DNA of 64,000 bases from Myxococcus qinghaiensis (GCF_024198215.1 NZ_JAKCFA010000029.1:1-64000), one strand, 5' to 3'; positions 7,370 to 16,087 are shown, counted from the first letter of the stretch. A program made the numbers and translations. Notes: generated by a model from the sequence alone, not told the origin.

Positions 7370-8140
7370 ATGAGCGATGAACATGTCCCGGAACTCGAGC
7401 ACGACGAGTCGCATCAGCAAGACAGTGATGGCTGCGTGACGCGGTGCCTCTTCGAAGGAAAGGGAGCCAGGCGGGTCTACAAGTTCCCGAGCCACGACCA
7501 CAAGAAGATGGGCTTCGACTACCAGGTCAGTCATGGCGAGGACGCTTGGTACAACCTGCCCATCCACCAGCAAGGCAGCTCGGCCCGGAAGCGCTTCCAA
7601 GCCATCTTCACCACGCCCTTCGCCCATGCGTGGCGAGACCCCAGCAAACGCGCCGAGGTCTGGTACATGAATGCGGGTCCCTACAAGGACCTCAACTTCA
7701 AGGGCAGTTACATGTGGCCCTGGGGCAACAATGCACACCACGTCATCCCCGTGGATGATGCGCTGAGCAAGGTCTTCAAATACGACCACCTCAAGATTCT
7801 TCAGCAGGCCAAATACAACGTCAACGCGGGCGGCAACATCCTCTATCTGCCCACGAGTCCGCGTCATGGAGAGCTGTTCCAGCTCCTCACCCATCCCAAG
7901 TATCACAGCACCTACAGCATGGAAGTCCGCACTCGCTTGAAGTCCATCAAGCACAGGCTCGATGAGGCCGCTGACCCCGAGAAGAAGGACCACCCCGACG
8001 TCACCCAGAAAACGATTGCGAACATCGTCACCCAGCTCAACACCTTCTCGGCGACGATGCGAAAGGAGATTCGCGAGGCAGGTGTCCTGAAGCCCGGCGC
8101 GCATCTCAACGAACTGGCGAACATCCTCGCCCCCCGGTAG
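7370..8140 (+). CDS. AHH nuclease toxin, copy 2
   Basis: 256-residue predicted nuclease toxin of the AHH family. The start is ATG 7370, 39 bases after the ketosynthase-like gene; a TTG at 7334 gives an unlikely extension. The core reads NNAHHVIPVD (about 120-129), then YNVNAGGNILYLPTSPRHG (about 145-163), the complete AHH...N.GGN...LP signature, with a further conserved H in HPKYHSTYS. The first 100 residues, with VYKFPSHDHKKMGFDYQ and WYNLPIHQQG, are shared with copy 1. There is no signal peptide, consistent with export through a contractile secretion machine. The Imm11-like gene follows ten bases later. M. xanthus uses a related AHH toxin with an Imm11 partner (MXAN_0050/MXAN_0049) in kin discrimination. 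Confidence 0.85.
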   Translation: MSDEHVPELEHDESHQQDSDGCVTRCLFEGKGARRVYKFPSHDHKKMGFDYQVSHGEDAWYNLPIHQQGSSARKRFQAIFTTPFAHAWRDPSKRAEVWYMNAGPYKDLNFKGSYMWPWGNNAHHVIPVDDALSKVFKYDHLKILQQAKYNVNAGGNILYLPTSPRHGELFQLLTHPKYHSTYSMEVRTRLKSIKHRLDEAADPEKKDHPDVTQKTIANIVTQLNTFSATMRKEIREAGVLKPGAHLNELANILAPR

Positions 8141-8149
8141 GTCCAGCGC

Positions 8150-8737
8150 ATGCCTTCCTTCTCCATCCTTGCCACCAGCAACGACCCTGGGCATTGCCTC
8201 ATCGACGAAGTCCCAGAGTCACTCGATTCGAAGGTCTGGCGCATCGCCGCGGGGCTCCCCATGGAGCATCGCTATCCAAACCACGTCGTCCTGCCCATGG
8301 ACAAAGGGCACAAGGGGCTGGTGGTACCTGACCTTGTCAGCAATACCGAGCGGATCGCCATCGTCTCCACGAGGCTCAAGACGCTTCTCGAGCAGCACTC
8401 TGGAGCCCGAATCGAGTTCCTGCCCGTCTCCATCGCCAATCACAAGGGTCGCATCGCCGCGAAGGACTACTTCATCGCCAACGTGCTCGACCATGTGGAC
8501 TGCATCGACAAGGAACGCAGCGAGGTCCAGGAACTGGACCCGGACCCCGCGCGACTCTCCGGGCTCTTCCGCCTTCAAGTGCTCGAGGACAGGATTCCGG
8601 CGGAGGCCAACCTCTTCAGGCTCAAGCCCCTGCCGCCCGCCATCCTCATTCGAGAGACGCTGCGTGCCCGACTGAGCGCCGAGAACCTCTCTGGCGTCCG
8701 CTACATCGAGATGGGCGAAAAATGCGCCATCTATTGA
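8150..8737 (+). CDS. Imm11-like immunity protein, copy 2
   Basis: 195-residue cytoplasmic protein of the Imm11 (DUF1629-like) family, the expected antidote for the AHH nuclease just upstream. Shared with the copy at 831-1421 are CLIDEVPESL (against CVIDQFPREL), IEFLPVSIANHKGR, YFIANVLDHVDC and ANLFRLKPLPPAILIRE (against RNLFRLTTMPRLIVARR). The start is ATG 8150, ten bases after the toxin stop. The region between these motifs is quite different from copy 1, as expected if each immunity protein follows its own toxin. The Imm49-like gene follows 11 bases later. Confidence 0.75.
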   Translation: MPSFSILATSNDPGHCLIDEVPESLDSKVWRIAAGLPMEHRYPNHVVLPMDKGHKGLVVPDLVSNTERIAIVSTRLKTLLEQHSGARIEFLPVSIANHKGRIAAKDYFIANVLDHVDCIDKERSEVQELDPDPARLSGLFRLQVLEDRIPAEANLFRLKPLPPAILIRETLRARLSAENLSGVRYIEMGEKCAIY

Positions 8738-8748
8738 GCCCTTGAGTC

Positions 8749-9567
8749 ATGCCTGCCTCGACAACCCTGGAGACCCTCCGAGACTCCTCTCGCTTTGGCC
8801 TCGAGGAGACCGTCCGTAGCATCCAGCGTCGCGACGCGATGGAGCAGTCCGGGCAGGCCTACGTGGTCGCCGCCATGTGCCACCGTCGGCTCGCCTTCTG
8901 TGCGTTGCTGGTGGATGCGCGGCCTCACGCATTCTTCCATCATCTCTGCCATTCCGCGCACGCACGGCATCACTTCCTCCGTCTCGTCGCCGATGGCCAC
9001 GGTGCCGACCCGCGCTTCCTCTGCGCGACCCGGGAGTTCCCTTTCATCGATGCCCTGGCCGCGGGCCAGCTCGACCTGGCTGTCTCATTGGCGCGGCTCG
9101 CCGCGCGAAAGCATGAGCCCACCCTCGAATACGAGGACGACTTCCTGCTGTATCATTTCCTTCATCAGTACTGCCTGAAGCTGAAGGGAGTGGGCGCCTC
9201 GGACCTCTCCGCCATCCTGAAGCGCTGGGACGTCGTCCTGGAGGGAGGCTCCGATACCTATCTCGAGATGTGCCGGGCGCTGCTCGCCCACGAGGTCAGT
9301 GCGTTTGACGAAGCACTCCAGGCGACCATCGACGCGCGCTTGTTGAAGTTCTCCCGGCTGACGCGGGACTCCGGGCCCAACGACGAACTCCGAAAGACCG
9401 AGGGTGCCTTGTTCATGAATGGGCTGGCGTTGCTGCGGCTGGCGGAAATGCAGGGCCTCGAGACGCGGCGCGAATACGTCACCATTCCTTCCCTGGCGCG
9501 TCTGCCCCTGGGGATGCCCCCACCGCCTACGTCAGCCTGGATGGAGACGGAGTCCCATCACTCATGA
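8749..9567 (+). CDS. Imm49-like immunity protein, copy 2
   Basis: 272-residue, predominantly helical protein, paralogous to the one at 1449-2267. It shares the motif LEYEDDFLLYHFLHQ (about 125-139), the helical DTYLEMCRALLAHEVSAFD segment (against SPFYSLCQALHAATPALFE) and the C-terminal RREYVTIP. It is assigned to the immunity 49 type by these features and by its place behind an AHH toxin and its Imm11. The stop overlaps the next start (ATGA, bases 9564-9567), so translation of the HEAT-like protein is coupled to it. Confidence 0.6.
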   Translation: MPASTTLETLRDSSRFGLEETVRSIQRRDAMEQSGQAYVVAAMCHRRLAFCALLVDARPHAFFHHLCHSAHARHHFLRLVADGHGADPRFLCATREFPFIDALAAGQLDLAVSLARLAARKHEPTLEYEDDFLLYHFLHQYCLKLKGVGASDLSAILKRWDVVLEGGSDTYLEMCRALLAHEVSAFDEALQATIDARLLKFSRLTRDSGPNDELRKTEGALFMNGLALLRLAEMQGLETRREYVTIPSLARLPLGMPPPPTSAWMETESHHS

Positions 9568-10892
9568 GTTCCCCATCCCTTTTGCAGCCCTTGCGGTGGG
9601 ACCTCTACGAAGAGCATCTCGGCGAAGCGGCCTTCCGGTGGAACCAGTGGGAGAAGGCGCTCGACGCTCCTGACTTCTCGCTCGCGGAGCTGGCCGAGCT
9701 CGAGGAGCCGTGTGCGGCCCATATCGATGCCTTGGTGTTGGGCGGTGAGCCCGTGGCCCATCGGCTGCTCATTCCAGCACTCTCCGAGGAGCCCGAGCGC
9801 GTCCTCGCCGCGGCACTCGCCCTGCTTCGCGCGGAGTCACCTCCTGGCCCTTCCGCGTTGCTCACCGCGCTCCACACCGCGGAGTCCGAAGGCCTGGGCT
9901 CCATCCAACGGGCGCTCGAGCTGGCGCCCACCGCATGCATCCCTCGGGAGTTCGCGTCCCTGCTGAAGAAGGAGGATGCGGCTTTCGAGCTATGGGCCTC
10001 GGTCATCGAGGTCCTGGGAACCCATGGGCTCGCCTCCTCGGCGCTGTGCGCTCCGCTCCTGTCCCATCCCGAGCCCCAGGTGGTCGCCGCCACCCTGCGC
10101 GCCATGGGCCGTGCACGGCTCCCGGTGGAACCCGGCGTGCTCCAGCGGGCGCTCGGCTCGGATGAGCCTGTCCTCCGCGATGCCGCGTTGACCGTGGGGC
10201 TGATGAACGGACACGCGGGCGCATGGGCCGCCTGCCAGTCTTCGGTGGACTCCACTGCACCGGGCAATCGACTCCCCCTGCTCCTGCTCGGGCTGAGCGG
10301 TGACGAGAGGGCGGCGACCAGGCTGGTGGGCCTGCTTCCCCACGAGAAGCTTCGGCCCGACGTGCTGTGGGCCCTCGGCTTCTCCGGACGCATCCAGGCC
10401 GCGGACGCCTGCCTGGAGCTGATGCGCCTCGAACCCGTGGCGGCGCTCGCGGCGGAGTCCTTCAGTGCCATCACCGGTCTGGTCATCGCGGGGGACTTCG
10501 CCGCCGCGAAAGAGGACGCGGCGGATGAGTCGCTGACGCCGTTGGAGGAAGACCTCGAACGAGACCTCTCCCCCAAGCCCGAGGACGACCTGCCACAACC
10601 CATGGCCGAACAGGTCGCCGCCTGGTGGAAGGAGATGAGGCCCCGCCTGGACCCGAAGCAGCGCTATCTCGCGGGTCAGCCCTTTTCTCCACAGAGGCTC
10701 ATCGATGCGCTGCTCAGCGCCCCCCTGCGTCGGCGCCATGCCCTGGCGCTGGAGCTGGCGCTGCGCAGCCGGGGGCTGCATCAGGTCCCGACGCGCGCGC
10801 CCGTGGAGCAACAGGTGCTCGCCTGGAAGAGTGCCCGCGCGGCCCCCGCGTCCAGCATCAATCGGCCCTTCGCGGAAGGACTTCGGGGCTGA
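9564..10892 (+). CDS. TIGR02270-like HEAT-repeat protein
   Basis: 442-residue helical-repeat protein resembling the TIGR02270 family, which has several members in M. xanthus and also occurs near type VI secretion genes. The opening LRWDLYEEHLGEAAFRWNQW is followed by AELAELEEPCAAHIDAL and then HEAT-like repeats, for example PEPQVVAATLRAMGRARLP and DEPVLRDAALTVGLMNGHA. An acidic low-complexity linker (about 312-345) precedes a short C-terminal domain containing RYLAGQPFSPQRLI. No signal peptide is present. It is translationally coupled to the second Imm49 gene and closes the island. HEAT repeats bind other proteins, so a role in effector or spike assembly is plausible but inferred. Confidence 0.7.
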   Translation: MSSPSLLQPLRWDLYEEHLGEAAFRWNQWEKALDAPDFSLAELAELEEPCAAHIDALVLGGEPVAHRLLIPALSEEPERVLAAALALLRAESPPGPSALLTALHTAESEGLGSIQRALELAPTACIPREFASLLKKEDAAFELWASVIEVLGTHGLASSALCAPLLSHPEPQVVAATLRAMGRARLPVEPGVLQRALGSDEPVLRDAALTVGLMNGHAGAWAACQSSVDSTAPGNRLPLLLLGLSGDERAATRLVGLLPHEKLRPDVLWALGFSGRIQAADACLELMRLEPVAALAAESFSAITGLVIAGDFAAAKEDAADESLTPLEEDLERDLSPKPEDDLPQPMAEQVAAWWKEMRPRLDPKQRYLAGQPFSPQRLIDALLSAPLRRRHALALELALRSRGLHQVPTRAPVEQQVLAWKSARAAPASSINRPFAEGLRG

Positions 10893-10900
10893 GACGAGCG

Positions 10901-11344
10901 CTACGCCGCCCCATCCTCCGCGTCACCGTGGATGAGCCAGCGCCGCGCGGGCGCGTCTTCCCAGAAGCGGCGCAGAATCTTGTCCGTGTGGCTGTTCTCC
11001 GCCACGCGGTTGAGCTGGAGCGCGACAATCTCGCTCTCCACCAGCTCCGCCACGCGCACCACGCCCGAGCGCAGGCCGTACTCCTGCACCCGACGAATCA
11101 TGTTCGTCGCCTCCGGTGACGCGGGGCGGAAGCGCCTCAGGTCCGCCAGGATTTTGATGTCGCGCCCCGCGAGCGAGTCCGTCGCCCGCGTCAGCTCCCC
11201 CACGAAGACCTCCATCTCCTCGACCCGGATGTAGCCCTCCAGGACGAACTCCACGATGGAATCCTCGACCTCCACCCCGATTCGGAACACCGGGCGCTCC
11301 TTCGCCACATGGACACACGGAGGCACCTCGCTCCGACGTCCCAC
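10901..11344 (-). CDS. SpoIIAA/STAS-like protein
   Basis: 147-residue soluble protein resembling the SpoIIAA-like/STAS fold. It has beta strands (VFRIGVEVEDSIVEFVLEGY), then helix-strand units (MEVFVGELTRATDSLAGRD, IKILADLRRFRPASPEA), ending with helical NRVAENSHTDKILRRFWEDA. The apparent start is GTG 11344, with a GGAG 13 bases upstream; an internal GTG would shorten it by 13 residues. It is convergent with the effector island and upstream of cinA on the other side. Such proteins often read nucleotide-bound or phosphorylation states, but no specific partner is visible here. Confidence 0.5.
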   Translation of the reverse strand: MGRRSEVPPCVHVAKERPVFRIGVEVEDSIVEFVLEGYIRVEEMEVFVGELTRATDSLAGRDIKILADLRRFRPASPEATNMIRRVQEYGLRSGVVRVAELVESEIVALQLNRVAENSHTDKILRRFWEDAPARRWLIHGDAEDGAA

Positions 11345-11404
11345 AGCGTAGGGGTCACTCCGACGGGTGCCCAGGCACCCGGGAGTGCGGGGTGAACGTC
11401 CAGT

Positions 11405-11944
11405 TCAAGATTCGACGTTCAACCGCGTCAGCAACAACGCCAACGCACGCTCCACCACAGCGCCTCGCACTTCACTCCGGTTCCCCGCGAACACGTGCCG
11501 CTCCACCGTGGCCGCGCCACCTCTGCGCAGCACCGCGATGTACACGAGCCCCACCGGCTTCTCGGGCGTGCCTCCCGTCGGCCCGGCGATGCCCGTCTCC
11601 GCCACCGCCCAGTCAGCGCGCGAGTGCTCGAGCGCCCCTCGCGCCAGCGCCTCCACCGCCTCCGCGCTCACCGAGCCGTGCGCCTGGAGCAACGCAAGGG
11701 ACACCCCCAGCTGCTCCACCTTCGATTCGTGCGAGTACGGCACGAAGCCACGCTCCACCACCGCGGACGCACCCGGGATGTCCGTCAGCCGCGCGCAAAT
11801 CAGTCCGCCCGTGCACGCCTCCGCCAGCACCAGCCGGACTCCCGCGCTCCGGCAGCGCTCCAGCACCTGAACCGCCACGTCCTCGCGTCCCTCGTCCGTC
11901 ACCGGTGCGCCTCCAGGCACCATCCTCGCACGGCGGGACTTCAC
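11405..11944 (-). CDS. CinA C-terminal / PncC-type nicotinamide mononucleotide deamidase-like protein
   Basis: Stand-alone C-terminal CinA domain (179 residues). The family converts NMN to nicotinate mononucleotide in the pyridine nucleotide cycle. Visible signatures are LAEACTGGLICARLTDIPG (about 40-58), VERGFVPYSHESKVEQLGV and ETGIAGPTGGTPEKPVGLVY (about 115-134). The normal AESCTGG reads AEACTGG here, replacing the serine proposed to take part in catalysis; whether it is active is uncertain. The GTG start overlaps the stop of the GRAS gene (GTGA), so the two are co-translated. A second in-frame ATG seven codons later is possible. Confidence 0.8.
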   Translation of the reverse strand: MKSRRARMVPGGAPVTDEGREDVAVQVLERCRSAGVRLVLAEACTGGLICARLTDIPGASAVVERGFVPYSHESKVEQLGVSLALLQAHGSVSAEAVEALARGALEHSRADWAVAETGIAGPTGGTPEKPVGLVYIAVLRRGGAATVERHVFAGNRSEVRGAVVERALALLLTRLNVES

Positions 11945-13056
11945 GCGCGCGCACCCTCCGGCCGCACGCTCAGCACCGCCACCAGCACCTCGTTCCTCCA
12001 GCTCAGCCCCACGAGCCCCGGCTCACGCCGCAGCTCCAGCACCGGGTGCACACCCTCCGGCCGGACCTGCTCCAGCAACTCCAGCGGCACGAAGCCCGCG
12101 CGCTTCAGCCTCGCCATCCACGTCACCGCGAGCTCGTGTCGCTCGCACCGCGCCGACTCGTCCACCGTCCCCACCACGTCCTCCACCTCCCTGCCGAAGA
12201 AGCGCTTGATTGCGGCGCGCTCCTCGCGAGGAACCTCCAGCGCGTCCAGCAGGTGGAAGACCTGCGTGAAGTGCTTCCACGCATTCAGGAAGCGCTCCAG
12301 CGGCGGCGCGCGGAAGTGGTCCGTGTTCGGCTCACACATCACCATTCCGGACGGGTCCAGCTCGCGCAGGTTCCGCAAGACGCCGTCTCGCGCCGCGCCC
12401 ACGCTCCCTGGCTCCTCCGCCACATGGTGCAGCGCGAAGGCCGCGTTCACCACCCTCGGCCCCGGCAACCCTCGCAACACCGACCACGTCGACGCGGACA
12501 GACTCTCCACCGGCGCCTCCACTCCCACGAAGCGCACCACCGCGCCCACCTCGCGCGCCACCCTCGCCGTGGACTCCTCCGCCTGCGCGAGGCTCGCGCC
12601 GCTCGGGTCCACGCCCACCAGCGTCAACCTGCGCGGCAGCGCCCCGCGCTCGGACAACGTCTTCAACAAGCGCCCCTCCTGCCGCCCCTGGCCGATTCCC
12701 ACGTCCACCAGCGTGGCCTCGTCCCGCTTCCCCAACAGCTCCACCAACACCTCGTTCGCCAGCGCATCCGCGGCGGAGGCCAGCGGCATGTGCGTCATCA
12801 ACAGCCGGAACAAATCAATCTGCCGCGCCCCCTGCTCGGGGTGTGGATGCAGATAGGGGTTGCGCGGCGCTCCTCCCGCGCCTTCCAGGCGATGCGACAC
12901 CGCCGTGGCGAAGAGCAGGTAGTCCAGGTCCTCCGGCACCGAGTCCACGTCCAGCAGCGTCTCCAGCGACGCCAGCTCGCGCGCCGCCTCGATGGGCTGA
13001 CCCGACAAGGTGTGCTCCACCGCTCGCAAGAGCAGCTCGTCCTTCACCGTGCGCAT
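11941..13056 (-). CDS. Bacterial GRAS-family protein (methyltransferase-like fold)
   Basis: 371-residue protein with the layout of the GRAS family, known mainly as plant transcription regulators but also found in bacteria with a Rossmann methyltransferase fold. The start is ATG 13056, after a clear AAGGAG. It shows TLVDVGIGQGRQEGRLLKTL (the VHIID-like region, about 115-134), LTLVGVDPSGASLAQAEE, and the C-terminal PFYRE/SAW-like region: TQVFHLLDALEVPREERAAI, KRFFGREVEDVVG, CERHE, WMARLKRAGFVPLEL. A glycine-rich SAM-type loop (GIGQGRQ) is present, so it might methylate a small molecule. The downstream CinA gene is translationally coupled, which hints at a shared metabolic role. Confidence 0.7.
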   Translation of the reverse strand: MRTVKDELLLRAVEHTLSGQPIEAARELASLETLLDVDSVPEDLDYLLFATAVSHRLEGAGGAPRNPYLHPHPEQGARQIDLFRLLMTHMPLASAADALANEVLVELLGKRDEATLVDVGIGQGRQEGRLLKTLSERGALPRRLTLVGVDPSGASLAQAEESTARVAREVGAVVRFVGVEAPVESLSASTWSVLRGLPGPRVVNAAFALHHVAEEPGSVGAARDGVLRNLRELDPSGMVMCEPNTDHFRAPPLERFLNAWKHFTQVFHLLDALEVPREERAAIKRFFGREVEDVVGTVDESARCERHELAVTWMARLKRAGFVPLELLEQVRPEGVHPVLELRREPGLVGLSWRNEVLVAVLSVRPEGARA

Positions 13057-13323
13057 GACCCCGCGACTCCTTCCCCAAGACACCCGTCGACTCAACGTAG
13101 CGGTGCCCTCCAGGGGCCTCCACCCACGCGGCCCGGCCGCTCGCGCTCTTCGTGAAGAGCCACACACGCGGGAGGACGAACGGGCAGACCACCGTCCGCG
13201 TGTGCACGCCGCTCTTGGACCTTTCGCATAGACATCCCCGCCAGGAGCGGTGAGGCTGCCCCGGCATGAGAGCGCACCGGCCGGGGTGACGGTTCTCGAC
13301 CTGTCCGGTGTTGAAGGGTTCCC

Positions 13324-16086
13324 ATGCGTCTTGAGCGCAGCTCTCTCCTGACACTGCTCGTCCTGGTGGCAGTGCCCTTCCTCGCACCGGCCCAGGGCCT
13401 GCCCGTCCCCACCGCCGAGTCCCGCACCCTCGAAGTCGACCTCCAGTCCACCGACGGTGGCACCACCGTGTCCGCCGAGGACGCCACCCGACTGGGACTC
13501 GCCACCGACGGAGGCGAAGCCACGCTGGTGCCACCCAAGTTGGTAGCGGACTCACCCGCGGCGTGGCCCGAGGGACTGGAGGGAACGCCCGGCGAAGTGG
13601 CGCTGGAGCTCCGGGTGGACGAACACGGCGCCGTCGCCGAGGTGAAGGTCATCGCCGCGCCCGGCGAGCCCCGCCTCACCGAGGCCGCGCTCCAGGCGGC
13701 ACCGGGCCTGCGCTTCACCCCTGCGACGCTCGCCGGCGTGCCCGTGTCGGTGCGCCTGCCGTTCATCTACCGCTTCGAGCCTCCCGCCGCGCCCGTCCCC
13801 ATCGCCACCACACGCCTCACCGGCGAGGTGCGCGCGCGAGGCACACGCCGTCCCCTCGCCGATGCCACCCTCTTCGTCGACGGCGCCACCGAGCCCTCGG
13901 GCACCGTGGACGCGCAAGGTCGCTTCACCCTGGAGCTGCGCCCCGGCACGCACCGCGTGGAGGCCCGCGCTCCAGGACACCAGCCGAGCACCTTCGAGGA
14001 GTCGCTCTCCGAAGGCCAGTCGCTCCAGGTCATCTACCGGCTCCAGCCCGGCCGCGTGAATCCCTACGAGACGGTGGTGCGCGATGACCGGCCTCGCACG
14101 GAGGTGACGCGCATCACCCTGCATGAGCAGGAGCTCCGCGAGGTCCCCGGCACGCTGGGAGACCCGTTCCGCGTCGTCATGCTGATGCCGGGCGTGGGGA
14201 GCCTCGCCTCGGGCATCAGCTATCCGGTGGTGCGCGGCAGCCAGCCCGCCGCCACCGGCTTCTTCCTCGACGGCGTGCGCATCCCCATGCTGTACCACCT
14301 GATGCTCGGGCCCGCGGTGATTCACCCGGACTTCATCGACACCGTGGACTTCTTCCCGGGCTCGCCGCCGGTGCAGTACGGACGGCTCCTGGGTGGCGCG
14401 GTGGAGGGACGGCTGAGCCGACCGCGCGAGGACCGGCTGCACGTCACCGCGTACGCGGACCTGCTCAACAGCGGCGGCTTCATCGAGTACCCCTTCGAGA
14501 GCACCGGCACCTCCGTCAGCGTCGCGGGCCGCGTCAGCTACTCCGCGCTGCTCATCTCCCTGGGCTCCAAGCTGCTCAGCGAGCCCGAGGCCGAGCAGGT
14601 GCGCGCCAACTTCTGGGACTATCAGGCGCGCATCGAACAGAAGGTGGGCAAGGGCCGCGTGCGCCTGTTCGCCCTGGGCAGCTCGGACGACGTGGGCTCC
14701 AGCCCGTCCACCCATTACGTCGGCGCCTCCGGTGGAAGCATCGTGTCCCGCTTCCACCGGGTGGACCTGCGCGGCACCCATCCGCTCGCGGGCGGCGACG
14801 CGGAGGTGGGCGTCACGGTGGGCTCGGACGCGCTCGGCCTCACCGGTCAGGAGTCGGAGCGGCTGCCGAGCGGCGGCATGAACATCCGCGACGTGGGCGA
14901 GTACGCGCTGCGCCAGACGACCTTCGCGATGCGAGCCGGCTGGAAGCGCCGCCTGGACGAGACGCTGGAGCTGGCCGTGGGCGGTGACGTGGAGCACCGG
15001 CGCGCCGCCACCGACATCACCGGCACCGGCATCCCTCCAGGCACCACACCCGAGGACCCGACGGACCCCATCAAGAGCCCCTCCTCGCTGGCGACCTTCG
15101 CCGGCGCATACGCGGCGGTGACCTGGGTGCCCACCGGGAAGTGGGTGCTCCAGCCCGGCGTGCGCGTGGACAACTACCACCTGTCTCCGGGCATCAACCA
15201 CACGGTGGTGGAGCCTCGGCTCACCGTCCGCCATCAGCTCAATGACACGCTCGTGCTCAAGGGCGGCGCGGGCGTCTTCCACCAGCCGCCCACCGTGCTG
15301 GTGCACTTGCCCGCCGTGGACACCGCCAGCCTCCGCTACGGGCTCCAGGAGGGCCTCCAGTTCGACGTGGGCGCCGAGTGGAAGGCGCTGGACGGCCTGG
15401 AGCTGAGCGGCGACGCCTTCTACAACCCGCTCACGCGCGCGGTGGAGCTGGACCTCCAGCAGGTGGTGGAGAATCGCCGCCGCCGGGGACTCGCCGGCCC
15501 GGCCCCGTCCGCGAGCGGCTACGCGTATGGCTTCGAGCTGATGGCCCGTCACCCGCTGGGCCGCGACTGGTTCGGCTGGGTCTCCTACAGCTTCCTCCAG
15601 AGCAAGCGCCGCGTGCGCTTCGACCGCTACAGCGACGAGGACCGCGTGGTGAGCACGGAGGAGGGCACGCTGCCCTTCGCCTTCGAGCAGGCCCACGTCG
15701 TCAACGCCGCGCTCAGCTACAAGTTCGGCAACAACTGGACGGTGGGCACCGTGGTGCACTTCAACACCGGCCGCCCCGAGTCCGGCGAAATCACCACCCT
15801 CACCCAGCGCCTGGTGACGACGCCGGAGGGGCGCCAGGAATGGGTGCGACAGGACCGGGACAAGGCCGAGCAGTTGGACGCGTTCTTCCGCGTGGACCTG
15901 CGCGTCGCGAAGTCGTGGGCGATGGAGGACTTCACGCTCGACGCCTACCTGGACGTCCTCAACGTGTCGGCCCGGCAGGAGGTGATTGCCTATGAGTATG
16001 GCTTTGACCGGCAGGGCCAGGCGGAGCGCAAGCCCATGCGCCTGCCCATCATCCTCCCGCTCCTCGGCGTGAAGGGGACCTACTGA
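13324..16086 (+). CDS. TonB-dependent outer-membrane receptor with an N-terminal TonB-like domain
   Basis: 920-residue outer-membrane receptor, likely importing a bulky nutrient. After a signal peptide (about 1-25, LLVLVAVPFLAPAQG) comes a TonB C-terminal-like domain (about 78-150: EVALELRVDEHGAVAEVKVI, AALQAAPGLRFTPATLAGVP). Next is a carboxypeptidase-regulatory-like beta domain (about 160-240: LTGEVRARGTRRPLADATLF), then the plug (RVVMLMPGVGSLASG, YPVVRGSQPAATGFFLDG), and a barrel of about 550 residues ending in the aromatic Tyr. The start is ATG 13324. TonB-like and receptor domains are normally on separate proteins, so the fusion is notable. The lipoprotein gene starts one base after its stop and is probably cotranscribed. 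Confidence 0.8.
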   Translation: MRLERSSLLTLLVLVAVPFLAPAQGLPVPTAESRTLEVDLQSTDGGTTVSAEDATRLGLATDGGEATLVPPKLVADSPAAWPEGLEGTPGEVALELRVDEHGAVAEVKVIAAPGEPRLTEAALQAAPGLRFTPATLAGVPVSVRLPFIYRFEPPAAPVPIATTRLTGEVRARGTRRPLADATLFVDGATEPSGTVDAQGRFTLELRPGTHRVEARAPGHQPSTFEESLSEGQSLQVIYRLQPGRVNPYETVVRDDRPRTEVTRITLHEQELREVPGTLGDPFRVVMLMPGVGSLASGISYPVVRGSQPAATGFFLDGVRIPMLYHLMLGPAVIHPDFIDTVDFFPGSPPVQYGRLLGGAVEGRLSRPREDRLHVTAYADLLNSGGFIEYPFESTGTSVSVAGRVSYSALLISLGSKLLSEPEAEQVRANFWDYQARIEQKVGKGRVRLFALGSSDDVGSSPSTHYVGASGGSIVSRFHRVDLRGTHPLAGGDAEVGVTVGSDALGLTGQESERLPSGGMNIRDVGEYALRQTTFAMRAGWKRRLDETLELAVGGDVEHRRAATDITGTGIPPGTTPEDPTDPIKSPSSLATFAGAYAAVTWVPTGKWVLQPGVRVDNYHLSPGINHTVVEPRLTVRHQLNDTLVLKGGAGVFHQPPTVLVHLPAVDTASLRYGLQEGLQFDVGAEWKALDGLELSGDAFYNPLTRAVELDLQQVVENRRRRGLAGPAPSASGYAYGFELMARHPLGRDWFGWVSYSFLQSKRRVRFDRYSDEDRVVSTEEGTLPFAFEQAHVVNAALSYKFGNNWTVGTVVHFNTGRPESGEITTLTQRLVTTPEGRQEWVRQDRDKAEQLDAFFRVDLRVAKSWAMEDFTLDAYLDVLNVSARQEVIAYEYGFDRQGQAERKPMRLPIILPLLGVKGTY

Positions 16087-16087
16087 C

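Noticed and set aside
11392..13155. 587-residue + strand open frame opposite cinA and the GRAS gene
   Set aside because: Pro/Arg/His-rich shadow; both - strand genes have good motifs and a coupled overlap.
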